A DNA stretch of 37,639 nt from an uncultured Verrucomicrobia subdivision 3 bacterium (GTDB taxonomy: Bacteria > Verrucomicrobiota > Verrucomicrobiia > Limisphaerales > UBA11358), in the NCBI GenBank assembly GCA_903884535.1, contig CAISEZ010000107.1, forward strand, positions 1 to 37,639, in the 5' to 3' direction. Below, one piece after another: positions 14,435-22,479 of the stretch. The notes beneath the pieces are model-generated. The model did not search any database, was not told where the DNA came from, and was given only the letters and a program-made list of their open reading frames with translations. The position numbers and the translations under genes are program-made. Every line of letters begins with the position of its first letter. The first letter of the stretch is position 1.

Positions 14435-17400
14435 ATGAATATCAAGACGCTCAAGCAGTGGACGCACTTACAGCGGGCCATATTGGTGGCCGGGGCCATG
14501 TTGTTACCGGCCGACAGCGCCAGCGCGCAGACGCAGGTCTTGGCCCTGAGTGGCGGATCGCCATTGACGCCTTACTATGGCTACGTCAACGGCAACTCAT
14601 TGACAGCGGCAAAGTATCATACTCCCTGCGGCCTGGCCATTGATAATACCGGACAAAATCTTCTGGTGGCGGATCGGGACAACAACACCATTCGGTTGTT
14701 GGATCTGGGCGGCGGCCAGACATATAATCTTGCTGTCACGTATACCAATTTAATCAACAAGCCCGTTGCGGTGGCGATTGACGCGAACGACTACGTCTAT
14801 GTGTTGAACCGGGGAAATGGAAACAACGGCTCGGTTTATACCTTTGACGTCAACCTGAATTCGCCATTCTATGGAGAGACGATCACTAATGCGGTGGGAC
14901 TGACCAACGCCACCGGCATCGCTTTGGACAGCTCTGATAATATTTATGTGACCGTGCAAAGCAACAAGCTCATCCGCATTGCCGCCTTCGCCACCAATCG
15001 GACCACCATTGCCACGATCACCAATGCGGGAACTTATCTGCAAGGCATCGTCGTCAAGCACAACGGTCTGATCGCGGCCTGCGACTCCGGACGACAAGGC
15101 ATTTACCTGATCAACCCCATCACCGGCGTGGTAACCACTAACGCCGGCTTCCATGGCGTTGGCGATTTTACTTTAGCGAATAATGTCGCCCCCAGCAACC
15201 AAGTTACCTTTAACCAGCCTATGAACGTGGCGGAAGCGGGTGACGGAACCCTGATCGTGACCGACTACGGCAACAATCGTGTCAAGGCAGTATTGGCCAG
15301 CGGGATGGTGACCAACATCTATGGAATCACATCAAGTGACTGGAGCGGGTCTTATCCGGGCTGGGCCAACGGCACCGTGCTGGTGCCAGACTACAAAACA
15401 CCTAACGTCCAGGCGCGCCTGCCCTATGGCGTTGTGATTTCTTCGGACGGTTCGCTTTACACATCGGAAGACTATTACCACATCATTCGCAAAGTGACGG
15501 GCACCGGTCTGACTCCGCCGCCGCCGCCGCCACCACCAGCGCCGTCAGCCCCCGCCACCTTTACAGTATCCACCAACAATCAACAGATCACTCTGACTTG
15601 GTCCGCAGTGAACGGCGCGACCAACTATACTTTAGGACGTTCCACTTCCACTGGCGGACCATACACTCCCATCTTCACCGGCTCCGTCACTACTTACACC
15701 GACACTAATGTGATCTTTGGCCGGACGTATTATTATGTCGTTACAGCCTTCAATGCCGGGGGACAAAGTCCATATTCGGCAGAAGTCAACGCCACACTGG
15801 CGCTGCCGCCGGTGCCCGATCCGCAGATTGGATATGTGGATTTCCCTGCCACATCCGTGCCCTATGGTTACACCTCGGTCTTTCATCCGGTAGCGTCATT
15901 TATTTTCAACAATGATACACCTATCATCATATTAGGTGCGGCGGGCAGTCAGTCCTATTATACTTACGGCACCACTGGCTCGGTTATTTCAAATCCAACA
16001 ACAAATTCCGCCTCCGCCCCGGTCGGCTATCAGGACGGAGATTCCCAAGGTCAGGTTGCCATCTACTCAATCAACCCTCAATTGCCAGATGTAACCATCA
16101 AGGCCATGGGGGCAAAGAGTGATGGCAGTCCCAATAGCGCGGTTGTCCAGTCCCGCTTCCAGTTTGTCACCGCCAATCCCAGCATCACCGGGAATAATGC
16201 CGCGCAGTTTTTCATCAGCGATGTCACCGCAAATGCGCATCTTTATTACACCATTGATGGCTCCACACCTTCGCCCACGAATGGCGTTGACCTGGGCACC
16301 GTGGCTACGCCGACGAATTTGTGGACCGTCGGGTTCCCCATTTTGACCAACACCCTGTTTCAAGTGGTGGCGGTGCGCGCCAATTACCAGCCCAGCGCCG
16401 TGGTTAGCACGTCGTTTTCGGCAACAAACTTTACGGCCAACACCCTCAGCTTTGGCTTTGCCTCCGGCGAAGCTTCCAGCACTTTTGTCGCGTCACCCGG
16501 CCAGAGTTTTTACGCGCCAGTCACTCTCTCCATGTTGCCCGGGGTTCAACTGTATAGCTTGCAATTCAATGTAACCGTGACCAACAGCGGACCCAATCCC
16601 GGCCCGGCCATCACGCCCGACGCATTCGGTTTTTCGTCCATGCTGATGAAGCCCATTCCCGGTATTACCCCCGTAGTTTACGAGCCAATTCCGCCGGCGA
16701 TGTTTGTCTCGCCGTTGACACTCTACAATCCCAATCCGGTGCTGCTGGATGGTTCCACTAATTTCACCAGCCTGACGTTCACCAACACCAGCCCCAACCT
16801 GCTCGGTGTCGGCTGGGTGGAACGCAGCGGCTTTACCAACCTCTTTGACACCACCAAACAGGATTTGATCCAGTTTTCCATCGCTCACGACGACCTGTTT
16901 TTGCAAGCTGCCAATAAAATCATCGTGGGTGGATATGCATTCACCGTGCCGGCCACGGCCACTTCCAACCAGACTTATCAAATCCAGATTGGCCGTCCTT
17001 CGGCCACGTCCGACGGCATTGGAACGCCGGGTTCGGACGTATTTATTTCCGCGCCGACGAACGGTTCCACGGCAGGTGGCTCGCCGGTCAATGCGCTCAA
17101 AACAGTCACCGTGGGCCAGTTGAAATACATTGCGGGCAGTGTCTATCCCTTCCGCTGGTTCAATGCCGGCGACTTTGGTTCCAGCAACATTGTCAGCGCC
17201 GACGTGGAACAGGTGTTTGAAGCGGCGGTTTATTACTTGAACTCGCCCGCCTTCCAAGCCCCCGGCAGCGACTTCTTCGATGCCATGGATTCCTGCGGCA
17301 GCTTTGGAACAGTGAACGGCGACGTCACCGATCCTAATTTCGGCAATTACACCAATAATTTTTCCGCCCTGACCACCGCGCAACTTAACTCATTGTTCAC

Positions 17401-18439
17401 TGGCAATGACACGACGATCAATCAAATTGCCTTTGGCGACGGCAATTTGGATGTTTGCGATGTCTATGTCACCTTCCGGCGCTCGCTGGATCCCACTCTG
17501 ACTTGGTATCAGCGTTTCTGGAACAATGACGTGCGTGTGGCACAACCAGGCAACAACGTGGCGGCACACCTCTCCCAGCAAACCACCAAGGCCGAAATTA
17601 AAACCAATTCTCAAGGGGCCTCCCCAGTCAGTCCTCAAGTCAACTTCACGGCTGGTGATTTTCAAGGTTCCGCCGGCCAGATGGTGCAGATTCCCATCTC
17701 CGCGACTATTTTCGGCAGTTATCCGCTCAAGGTTTTAATGCTTAACCTGACAGTTCAGCCGCTGGATGGTTCGCCGGCGATTACCACTCCGGTTCAATTC
17801 ACCCAGACCGCGCCGCTGGGCACGCCTTACACCACTGATTCCAAAAACGCTGGTAACTACTCCGCCGTTTGGCTCAACAGCACCAACGCCGGCCTCACGG
17901 GCACGGTGACCATCGGCACCCTGACCGTGACCATTCCGACCAATGCCACCAGTAGTTCCGCCTACGCCGTCCATTTCGATCACGCCTCGGCTTCGCCCAA
18001 CGGCATCGCCTCATTCCCGAAACAGACTTTGACCGGCTTGGTTACGCTGGCTAACCGCACCAACTCCACTTACGGAGACGGTATCCCAGACTCATGGCGG
18101 TTGCGCTGGTTCGGCACGGCCAACAATCTCCTCTCCGTTTCCAATGCCTGTCCCACCGGCGATGGCATTAACAACTGGATGAAGTATATAGCCGGCGTTG
18201 ATCCTACTGTTGCCCATGACTTTCCGAGCGTGAATCCCCGGCCAGCTCCGCTCGGTTCCACCACCGCCATCCACTGGCCGACGGTCAGCGGCAAACATTA
18301 TTCGATCCAGCGTTCCAGCAGCCTCTTCTCCGGTGCCTGGTCGGCGATCGCCACCAACACGGGAACCGGCACGGACATGGAATTCGATGACAACTATTCC
18401 GGCGCGGTGAAGTTCTATCGCGTGCTGATCCAGCCCTGA
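14435..18439 (+). CDS. 1334-residue secreted multidomain protein (NHL propeller, FN3, cohesin/dockerin-like modules)
   Basis: Signal peptide with cleavage after A31 (SASA). Residues about 35-355 form an NHL-type beta-propeller (repeated GIALDSSDNIYVT, VAIDANDYVYVLN, NRVKAVLASG). An eight-proline run (about 361-368) leads to a fibronectin-III domain (about 372-453). Around 590-640 a segment with YYTIDGSTPSPTNG resembles chitobiase-type beta domains. A cohesin-like beta-sandwich (about 680-880) is followed by a dockerin-like pair of calcium-loop/helix segments (about 904-930 and 988-1019, with FGDGNLDVCDV). A second cohesin-like region (about 1070-1205) precedes the C-terminal module that starts at DGIPDSW (about 1215) and ends in FYRVLIQP. 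It lies 40 bases after the secretin and before an intrinsic terminator, so it is probably the last gene of the pilus operon and a candidate secreted or surface-anchored partner. Domain calls beyond NHL, FN3 and the C-terminal module are tentative. Confidence 0.85.
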   Translation: MNIKTLKQWTHLQRAILVAGAMLLPADSASAQTQVLALSGGSPLTPYYGYVNGNSLTAAKYHTPCGLAIDNTGQNLLVADRDNNTIRLLDLGGGQTYNLAVTYTNLINKPVAVAIDANDYVYVLNRGNGNNGSVYTFDVNLNSPFYGETITNAVGLTNATGIALDSSDNIYVTVQSNKLIRIAAFATNRTTIATITNAGTYLQGIVVKHNGLIAACDSGRQGIYLINPITGVVTTNAGFHGVGDFTLANNVAPSNQVTFNQPMNVAEAGDGTLIVTDYGNNRVKAVLASGMVTNIYGITSSDWSGSYPGWANGTVLVPDYKTPNVQARLPYGVVISSDGSLYTSEDYYHIIRKVTGTGLTPPPPPPPPAPSAPATFTVSTNNQQITLTWSAVNGATNYTLGRSTSTGGPYTPIFTGSVTTYTDTNVIFGRTYYYVVTAFNAGGQSPYSAEVNATLALPPVPDPQIGYVDFPATSVPYGYTSVFHPVASFIFNNDTPIIILGAAGSQSYYTYGTTGSVISNPTTNSASAPVGYQDGDSQGQVAIYSINPQLPDVTIKAMGAKSDGSPNSAVVQSRFQFVTANPSITGNNAAQFFISDVTANAHLYYTIDGSTPSPTNGVDLGTVATPTNLWTVGFPILTNTLFQVVAVRANYQPSAVVSTSFSATNFTANTLSFGFASGEASSTFVASPGQSFYAPVTLSMLPGVQLYSLQFNVTVTNSGPNPGPAITPDAFGFSSMLMKPIPGITPVVYEPIPPAMFVSPLTLYNPNPVLLDGSTNFTSLTFTNTSPNLLGVGWVERSGFTNLFDTTKQDLIQFSIAHDDLFLQAANKIIVGGYAFTVPATATSNQTYQIQIGRPSATSDGIGTPGSDVFISAPTNGSTAGGSPVNALKTVTVGQLKYIAGSVYPFRWFNAGDFGSSNIVSADVEQVFEAAVYYLNSPAFQAPGSDFFDAMDSCGSFGTVNGDVTDPNFGNYTNNFSALTTAQLNSLFTGNDTTINQIAFGDGNLDVCDVYVTFRRSLDPTLTWYQRFWNNDVRVAQPGNNVAAHLSQQTTKAEIKTNSQGASPVSPQVNFTAGDFQGSAGQMVQIPISATIFGSYPLKVLMLNLTVQPLDGSPAITTPVQFTQTAPLGTPYTTDSKNAGNYSAVWLNSTNAGLTGTVTIGTLTVTIPTNATSSSAYAVHFDHASASPNGIASFPKQTLTGLVTLANRTNSTYGDGIPDSWRLRWFGTANNLLSVSNACPTGDGINNWMKYIAGVDPTVAHDFPSVNPRPAPLGSTTAIHWPTVSGKHYSIQRSSSLFSGAWSAIATNTGTGTDMEFDDNYSGAVKFYRVLIQP

Positions 18440-18458
18440 AGCAATTAATTCCAAAACT

Positions 18459-18487
18459 ACGGCGCGTTCTCACGGACGCGCCGTTTT
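18459..18487. terminator. Intrinsic terminator, probably bidirectional
   Basis: ACGGCGCGT (18459-18467) pairs perfectly with ACGCGCCGT (18476-18484) and is followed by TTTTA. On the other strand the stem is followed by AGTTTT. It sits between the convergent stops at 18439 and 18486 and should end the pilM-to-1334-residue-protein transcript; the minus-strand T-run is poorer. Confidence 0.8.
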
Positions 18488-18788
18488 ACTTTTCCGAAGT
18501 CAGATGCCGCAAGTATTCGAAGGAATAGAGTCCGGTATTATGTCCATCCGCCCAGACGGGTTGAATGGCGTAGCCGCCCACGCGGACCAGCTTCACCAGT
18601 TCAAACGATTTTGGGGTCAACGGCTGCGGGGGATTTTTATAAAGATTGCCCATGATGTCCGTCTCACCTTGGCAACCGGCGCACGGACAGCGGCGACGCA
18701 GCGTTTCAAGTGGGATGAAGCTTTCCTGGCCCGCCGCCCATTTGATGGCCAGTTCGCTGCCGATACTTTGAATGTCCAGAGGTTTCAA
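18486..18788 (-). CDS. DUF971 (GBBH-like N-terminal) domain protein
   Basis: 100 residues, a stand-alone DUF971 domain. Diagnostic parts are the early LAIKWAAGQESFIPLETLRRRCPCAGCQGE, with the Cys cluster CPCAGC, and the later VGGYAIQPVWADGHNTGLYSFEYLRHL. The fold is the zinc-binding N-terminal domain of gamma-butyrobetaine hydroxylase; stand-alone versions are linked by gene fusion and neighbourhood to Mrp/ApbC-type iron-sulfur cluster carriers, but their role is not established. Its ATG is 4 bases after the guaB stop, so it is co-transcribed with guaB. The stop lies at the edge of the terminator stem. Confidence 0.9.
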   Translation of the reverse strand: MKPLDIQSIGSELAIKWAAGQESFIPLETLRRRCPCAGCQGETDIMGNLYKNPPQPLTPKSFELVKLVRVGGYAIQPVWADGHNTGLYSFEYLRHLTSEK

Positions 18789-18792
18789 TTTA

Positions 18793-20358
18793 TTAATTAC
18801 CCGTCTTCAATTCCACCACGTCGTGCGGCGCGGCCTCACGCTGGCCGGCGGGGCTGACGCGGATATAACGCGCCTTCTCCCGAAGCTGCGCCAGATTCGC
18901 CGCGCCCAAATAACCCATGCCACTTTGGATGCCGCCGATGAGCTGCGCCAGCACGCGGTCCACCGGACCGCTCGCTTCCTTGAGCGCCTCGATGCCTTCC
19001 GCCGCGAGTTTGCGCGTGGTGTCGGCTTTTTCATGGCCATAACGCGCCGCGCTGCCGGATTTCATCGCCGCCAGACTGCCCATGCCGCGATACGATTTGT
19101 AAAGTTTGCCGCTGATCTCCAAAACCTCGCCCGGCGCCTCGGTGCAACCGGCAAACATGCCGCCGCAGATCACCGACTGCGCCAGCGTCAACGCCTTCAC
19201 GATGTCGCCGGATTTCGTGATGCCGCCGTCGGCGAGGATGGAAACTTTTTTCTTGGCCGCCGCCTGGGCGCAAATATAAAGCGCCGTCATCTGCGGAATG
19301 CCCACGCCGGCGACGATGCGCGTGGTGCAGATGGAACCCGGCCCCTGCCCGACCTTGATCGCGTTCGCGCCGCAGTCGGCGAGATACTCCACGCCCGCCG
19401 CGCTGGTGACGTTGCCGGCGATGATGGGCAGTTTGGGAAAGGCATCGCGCAAAACGCGCACCATGTCGCCCACGCCCTTGCTGTGGCCGTGCGCCGTGGA
19501 CACGGCGATGACGTCCACGCCGCGTTCCACGAGTTCGCCGGCGTGCGTGAGGATGCGCTCGCGATCCAGTTCGCCGAAGGCGTTGCGCGTGGCCGAGACC
19601 GCCGCGCCGCAGACGAGCCGGAACTGCGCGTCGCGCGCCGGCTTGAACTGCGCCTTGCGTTCCTGCGTAATGCGCTCCACGTCGCTCATCGTGATGAGGC
19701 CGAGCAGATGGTCATCCTCGTCCAAAACGATCAGCTTGTGGATGCCGATGTGTTCGGTGAAAAATTTGTCTGCGCGGGCGATCGGATCTTTGCCCAATTC
19801 TTTTTTCGTGATGGTGTGAACCTGCGCCCGCGGCGTCAGCGCCTCGGAAACTTTCTTCGTGGCGTAACGCGGCTTGACCACATGGCCGGACAACAGCCCG
19901 ACAAAAATGCCTTTCGCATCCACCACCGGAAACGTGCTGAAACCGAATTTCTTTTGTTCGATCAACGCCAGCACATCGCCGATGAGCTGGTCGGGCGACA
20001 CCTTGATCGGTTCTTGGATCAAACCTTGCACGTGATATTTCACGCGGCTCACCTGCGAGAGCTGTTCGCGCTCCGGCATGTTGTAATGGATCAGGCCCAG
20101 CCCGCCATTGAGCGCCATGGCGATGGCCATGCGCGATTCCGTCACCGTGTCCATGTCGGACGAGATGACGGGGATGTTCAACTGCAAACCGTCGGCGAGC
20201 GTGATGTCGAGTTTGGTCTCGCGCGGCAGCACTTCGGAATAAAGCGTCGCCAGCGTGATGTCGTCGAAGGTGAGCCCGACCTTGCTGTTGGCCGTGAAAA
20301 ATTTATCCGCCGTCTGATAGAACGGGGTGTCGAGTGGAGAAATGCGCGTCGCTGCCAT
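18793..20358 (-). CDS. guaB: Inosine-5'-monophosphate dehydrogenase
   Basis: 521 residues from the ATG at 20358. It catalyses the NAD-dependent oxidation of IMP to XMP, the committed step of guanine nucleotide synthesis. A TIM-barrel N-terminal part ([20 protein letters not shown]) is interrupted by a CBS-domain pair (about 112-235) that senses nucleotides, and continues with the catalytic loop GPGSICTTR (nucleophile C344). The mobile flap with the Arg-Tyr dyad R439-Y440 (SAARYG) is present, so the enzyme should be active; the following [13 protein letters not shown] replaces the more usual EGVEGRVPY-type flap sequence, which is seen in other bacterial and in eukaryotic variants. A TTG-initiated frame extends 13 codons upstream but the ATG fits the family start better. 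It is downstream of a class III aminotransferase and upstream of the DUF971 gene. Confidence 0.93.
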   Translation of the reverse strand: MAATRISPLDTPFYQTADKFFTANSKVGLTFDDITLATLYSEVLPRETKLDITLADGLQLNIPVISSDMDTVTESRMAIAMALNGGLGLIHYNMPEREQLSQVSRVKYHVQGLIQEPIKVSPDQLIGDVLALIEQKKFGFSTFPVVDAKGIFVGLLSGHVVKPRYATKKVSEALTPRAQVHTITKKELGKDPIARADKFFTEHIGIHKLIVLDEDDHLLGLITMSDVERITQERKAQFKPARDAQFRLVCGAAVSATRNAFGELDRERILTHAGELVERGVDVIAVSTAHGHSKGVGDMVRVLRDAFPKLPIIAGNVTSAAGVEYLADCGANAIKVGQGPGSICTTRIVAGVGIPQMTALYICAQAAAKKKVSILADGGITKSGDIVKALTLAQSVICGGMFAGCTEAPGEVLEISGKLYKSYRGMGSLAAMKSGSAARYGHEKADTTRKLAAEGIEALKEASGPVDRVLAQLIGGIQSGMGYLGAANLAQLREKARYIRVSPAGQREAAPHDVVELKTGN

Positions 20359-20406
20359 GACAGAAAATGCCGGCTGCCAGCCATCCTTGGCAAGCAAATT
20401 TAACCG

Positions 20407-21840
20407 TCACCGCGCGCGCTGCGAAATCGCCATTTTGCCGATGCTGGTCAACACATCCCAGGCCGGGCCGGGAAACTTGTGCATCTGCACCATCGTGTCC
20501 TCAAACGCCGTCAGGAAATATTTCGCGTCCGCTTCGGTGATGATGAGTGGCGGCAGCAGTTTCACCACGTCCACGTTATGGCCGGCGACCTGCGTGATGA
20601 TGTGATGCTTGTCCATCAGCGGAATCACCGCCGCCTGCGGGAACAAACTTTTGTCGAGCGTGTGGCACGTCGTCCACGCGATTTTCAGCGAGATGGATTT
20701 GGGCGAACCGAATTCAATGCCGGTCATCAAACCGCGCCAGCGGACTTCCTTCATGAATTCAAACCGCGGAATCATCGCGGTCAACCCCTGCCCGATGAAG
20801 TCGCCCAGCTTGGCGGCGTTGGCGATGAGGTTCTCGCGGTCCAGCACGTCCAGCGCGGCGAGACCGGCGGCCATGGCGAAACTGCCCTGGCTAAACGTGG
20901 AACTGTGCACCACGGAGCGCGACATGGAGGAAAAAACTTTTTCGTGGATCCACTTTTTGCAGAGCACCGCGCCCACCGGCACGAAACCGGCGGAAAGGGT
21001 TTTGGCGAGAATCACGATGTCGGGGTCCACCGCGCCTTCGTGTTCGATGGCAAGAAATTTTCCCGTGCGGCCCATGCCGGACTGCACTTCGTCGTCAATG
21101 AACAGCGCGCCGTGCTTGCGGCAGAGCTGTTGCGCGGCGAGCAAATAGCCGGGCAGCGGCAGATTTACGCCCTTGCCCTGAATCGGCTCGACGATGAAAC
21201 CGGCCACGTCGCCCTTCTTCAATTCCTTTTCCAGCGCGTCCAGATCATTGAACGGAATGCCGCGGCAATCCGGCAGGAACGGCCCAAAACCTTCGCGAAA
21301 ATTGTCGTCGCCATTGACCGAAAGCGCGCCGGTGCTCAGGCCGTGGAACGATTTTTTGCAATGGATGATGGCCGGTTTACCGGTGGCGCACTTGGCGTAT
21401 TTCATCGCCGTCTCCACGCCTTCCGCGCCGGAGTTGGTGAAGAACACCATGTCCAGCTCGTTCGGCATGCGTTTCTTCAACTCGGCGGCGAGCAGGCCGG
21501 AAAGCAGCGGGGCTTCCATCTTCACCAGGCTCGGATAATCGGCGCTGAGAAATTCCTTGAGGATGCGACAGACTTCTGGGTGATTGCGGCCCAAGCCAAA
21601 CACGCCGTAACCGCTCAACAAATCCAGATATTTTTCGCCCTTCACGTCCCAGAGATACGGCCCCTCGGCGCGCGTGTAGCAGCGGTCGAAGCCGATGGTT
21701 TTCAACGTGCGCACATTGGCGGGATTGATGTGCTCCGCGTGCAGCTCGTAATTTTTCCCGGCGTGTTCCTTCATCAGCGCGGCGATGTCCAGCGGGGGAC
21801 GCTCAGCGGCGGCAGGATTCAAATTAGTTTCCGACGACAT
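20407..21840 (-). CDS. Class III PLP-dependent aminotransferase
   Basis: 477 residues. The PLP lysine is K280 in ILAKTLSAGFVPVGA, after the strand GALFIDDEVQSGMGRTG that carries the aspartate for the pyridinium nitrogen. Other family landmarks are LLSGYGVFGLGRNHPEV near residue 75, TNSGAEGVETAMKYAK (about 135-150) and SSTFSQGSFAMAAGLAAL (about 310). These are typical of acetylornithine, putrescine and other omega-aminotransferases; the sequence alone does not decide the amino donor. A candidate -10 (TAAAAT, minus strand 21855-21850) is only 9 bases before the ATG, suggesting a very short leader. It lies 48 bases upstream of guaB in the same orientation and may share its transcript. Confidence 0.9.
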   Translation of the reverse strand: MSSETNLNPAAAERPPLDIAALMKEHAGKNYELHAEHINPANVRTLKTIGFDRCYTRAEGPYLWDVKGEKYLDLLSGYGVFGLGRNHPEVCRILKEFLSADYPSLVKMEAPLLSGLLAAELKKRMPNELDMVFFTNSGAEGVETAMKYAKCATGKPAIIHCKKSFHGLSTGALSVNGDDNFREGFGPFLPDCRGIPFNDLDALEKELKKGDVAGFIVEPIQGKGVNLPLPGYLLAAQQLCRKHGALFIDDEVQSGMGRTGKFLAIEHEGAVDPDIVILAKTLSAGFVPVGAVLCKKWIHEKVFSSMSRSVVHSSTFSQGSFAMAAGLAALDVLDRENLIANAAKLGDFIGQGLTAMIPRFEFMKEVRWRGLMTGIEFGSPKSISLKIAWTTCHTLDKSLFPQAAVIPLMDKHHIITQVAGHNVDVVKLLPPLIITEADAKYFLTAFEDTMVQMHKFPGPAWDVLTSIGKMAISQRAR

Positions 21841-21913
21841 GATTCGGACATTTTACCACATTGCAGCGGGAATCAAGAAAATTGCGGCCCGCCGTGACGG
21901 CACCACAGCGGCT

Positions 21914-22363
21914 TCAGCGCTTGCGCAACAGGCGCTCAAAGGCCGCCAGCGTTTCGGGGCTGACGTGATGTTCAATGCCCTCGGCATCCAGCTCGGCAAT
22001 TTTTTCGGAGATGCCCAGCCAGCGCAAAAAGGCCACCACGGTTTCGTGCCGGCGCTTGCATTCCGCCGCCAGCTTGCGGCCGGCTTCAGTCAGGAAAATG
22101 GCCTGGTAAGGTTTGGCGCGCACATAGCCGGCCCGCTGCAGCCGCGCCACCGTGCGGTTGACCGTCACATGCGTCACGCCCAGCCGCCGCGCCAGCGTCA
22201 CCACGCGCGCCTCGCCCGGCGAGACCGTCAGGTCGGCAATCGCCTCGACGTAATCCTGCGCGGTCTCCACGGCCCGGTCGCGGCGCGAACGGCGGAAGCT
22301 TTCCGCCGCCTGCGCCGGCGGACGCAGCGGGGCAGCGGTGGATTTGCGAATCGGTCGCGGCAT
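21914..22363 (-). CDS. mntR: MntR/DtxR-family manganese-dependent regulator
   Basis: 149 residues from the ATG at 22361-22363; a frame open to 22423 runs through the promoter region and is rejected. Residues about 35-90 form the winged HTH (VETAQDYVEAIADLTVSPGEARVVTLARRLGVTHVTVNRTVARLQRAGYV). The C-terminal dimerisation/metal domain has the DtxR-family signature with RHETVVAFLRWLGIS followed by ELDAEGIEHHVSPETLAAFERLL, whose His/Glu residues bind metal. It represses manganese uptake genes when Mn(II) is plentiful. It is divergent from the NRAMP transporter and shares a 116-base regulatory region containing two matching dyad sites. An N-terminal Arg/Pro/Ala-rich tail of about 30 residues is longer than in E. 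coli MntR. Confidence 0.88.
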   Translation of the reverse strand: MPRPIRKSTAAPLRPPAQAAESFRRSRRDRAVETAQDYVEAIADLTVSPGEARVVTLARRLGVTHVTVNRTVARLQRAGYVRAKPYQAIFLTEAGRKLAAECKRRHETVVAFLRWLGISEKIAELDAEGIEHHVSPETLAAFERLLRKR

Positions 22364-22412
22364 GAGTTTTGCACAGTGAAGCGCGGGCCGGTTTTTTAGT
22401 CGAGATTTTAAT

Positions 22413-22430
22413 TTGTAACCCAAGCTACAA
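22413..22430. promoter_or_regulatory. Candidate MntR operator 1
   Basis: TTGTAACCCAAGCTACAA has TTGTA/TACAA arms. It matches a second site 44 bp downstream at 14 of 18 positions and lies directly upstream of the mntH -35 hexamer, between the divergent mntR and mntH genes. Confidence 0.55.
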
Positions 22431-22436
22431 TTCCAG

Positions 22437-22465
22437 TTGACGCCGCCGGGCTTAAATTGTATCTA
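22437..22465 (+). promoter_or_regulatory. mntH promoter
   Basis: TTGACG (22437-22442), exact 17-bp spacer, TATCTA (22460-22465). Predicted start of transcription near 22472 leaves a leader of roughly 8 bases before the ATG at 22480. The -10 lies inside the second operator, so a bound repressor would block RNA polymerase. Confidence 0.6.
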
Positions 22466-22474
22466 AAGCTACAT
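22457..22474. promoter_or_regulatory. Candidate MntR operator 2
   Basis: TTGTATCTAAAGCTACAT repeats the first site with TTGTA and GCTACA conserved. It covers the -10 hexamer and probable transcription start of mntH and ends 5 bases before the start codon. Confidence 0.55.
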
Positions 22475-22479
22475 ATTGA

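Noticed and set aside
15517..15540. CCG/CCA run as a microsatellite or frameshift site
   Set aside because: It encodes the in-frame proline linker before the FN3 domain; the reading frame continues intact on both sides.
18952..19041. Possible loss of the IMP dehydrogenase flap dyad, suggested by the atypical [13 protein letters not shown] segment
   Set aside because: The Arg-Tyr dyad is actually in SAARYG (R439-Y440), and the atypical segment resembles the human enzyme type, so activity is expected.
18772..20403. 543-codon frame on the plus strand opposite guaB
   Set aside because: Complement of a well-recognised IMP dehydrogenase; the translation is Arg/His/Ala-rich with no domain.
20479..21897. 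472-codon frame on the plus strand opposite the aminotransferase
   Set aside because: Complement of a clear class III aminotransferase with intact PLP lysine; shadow composition.
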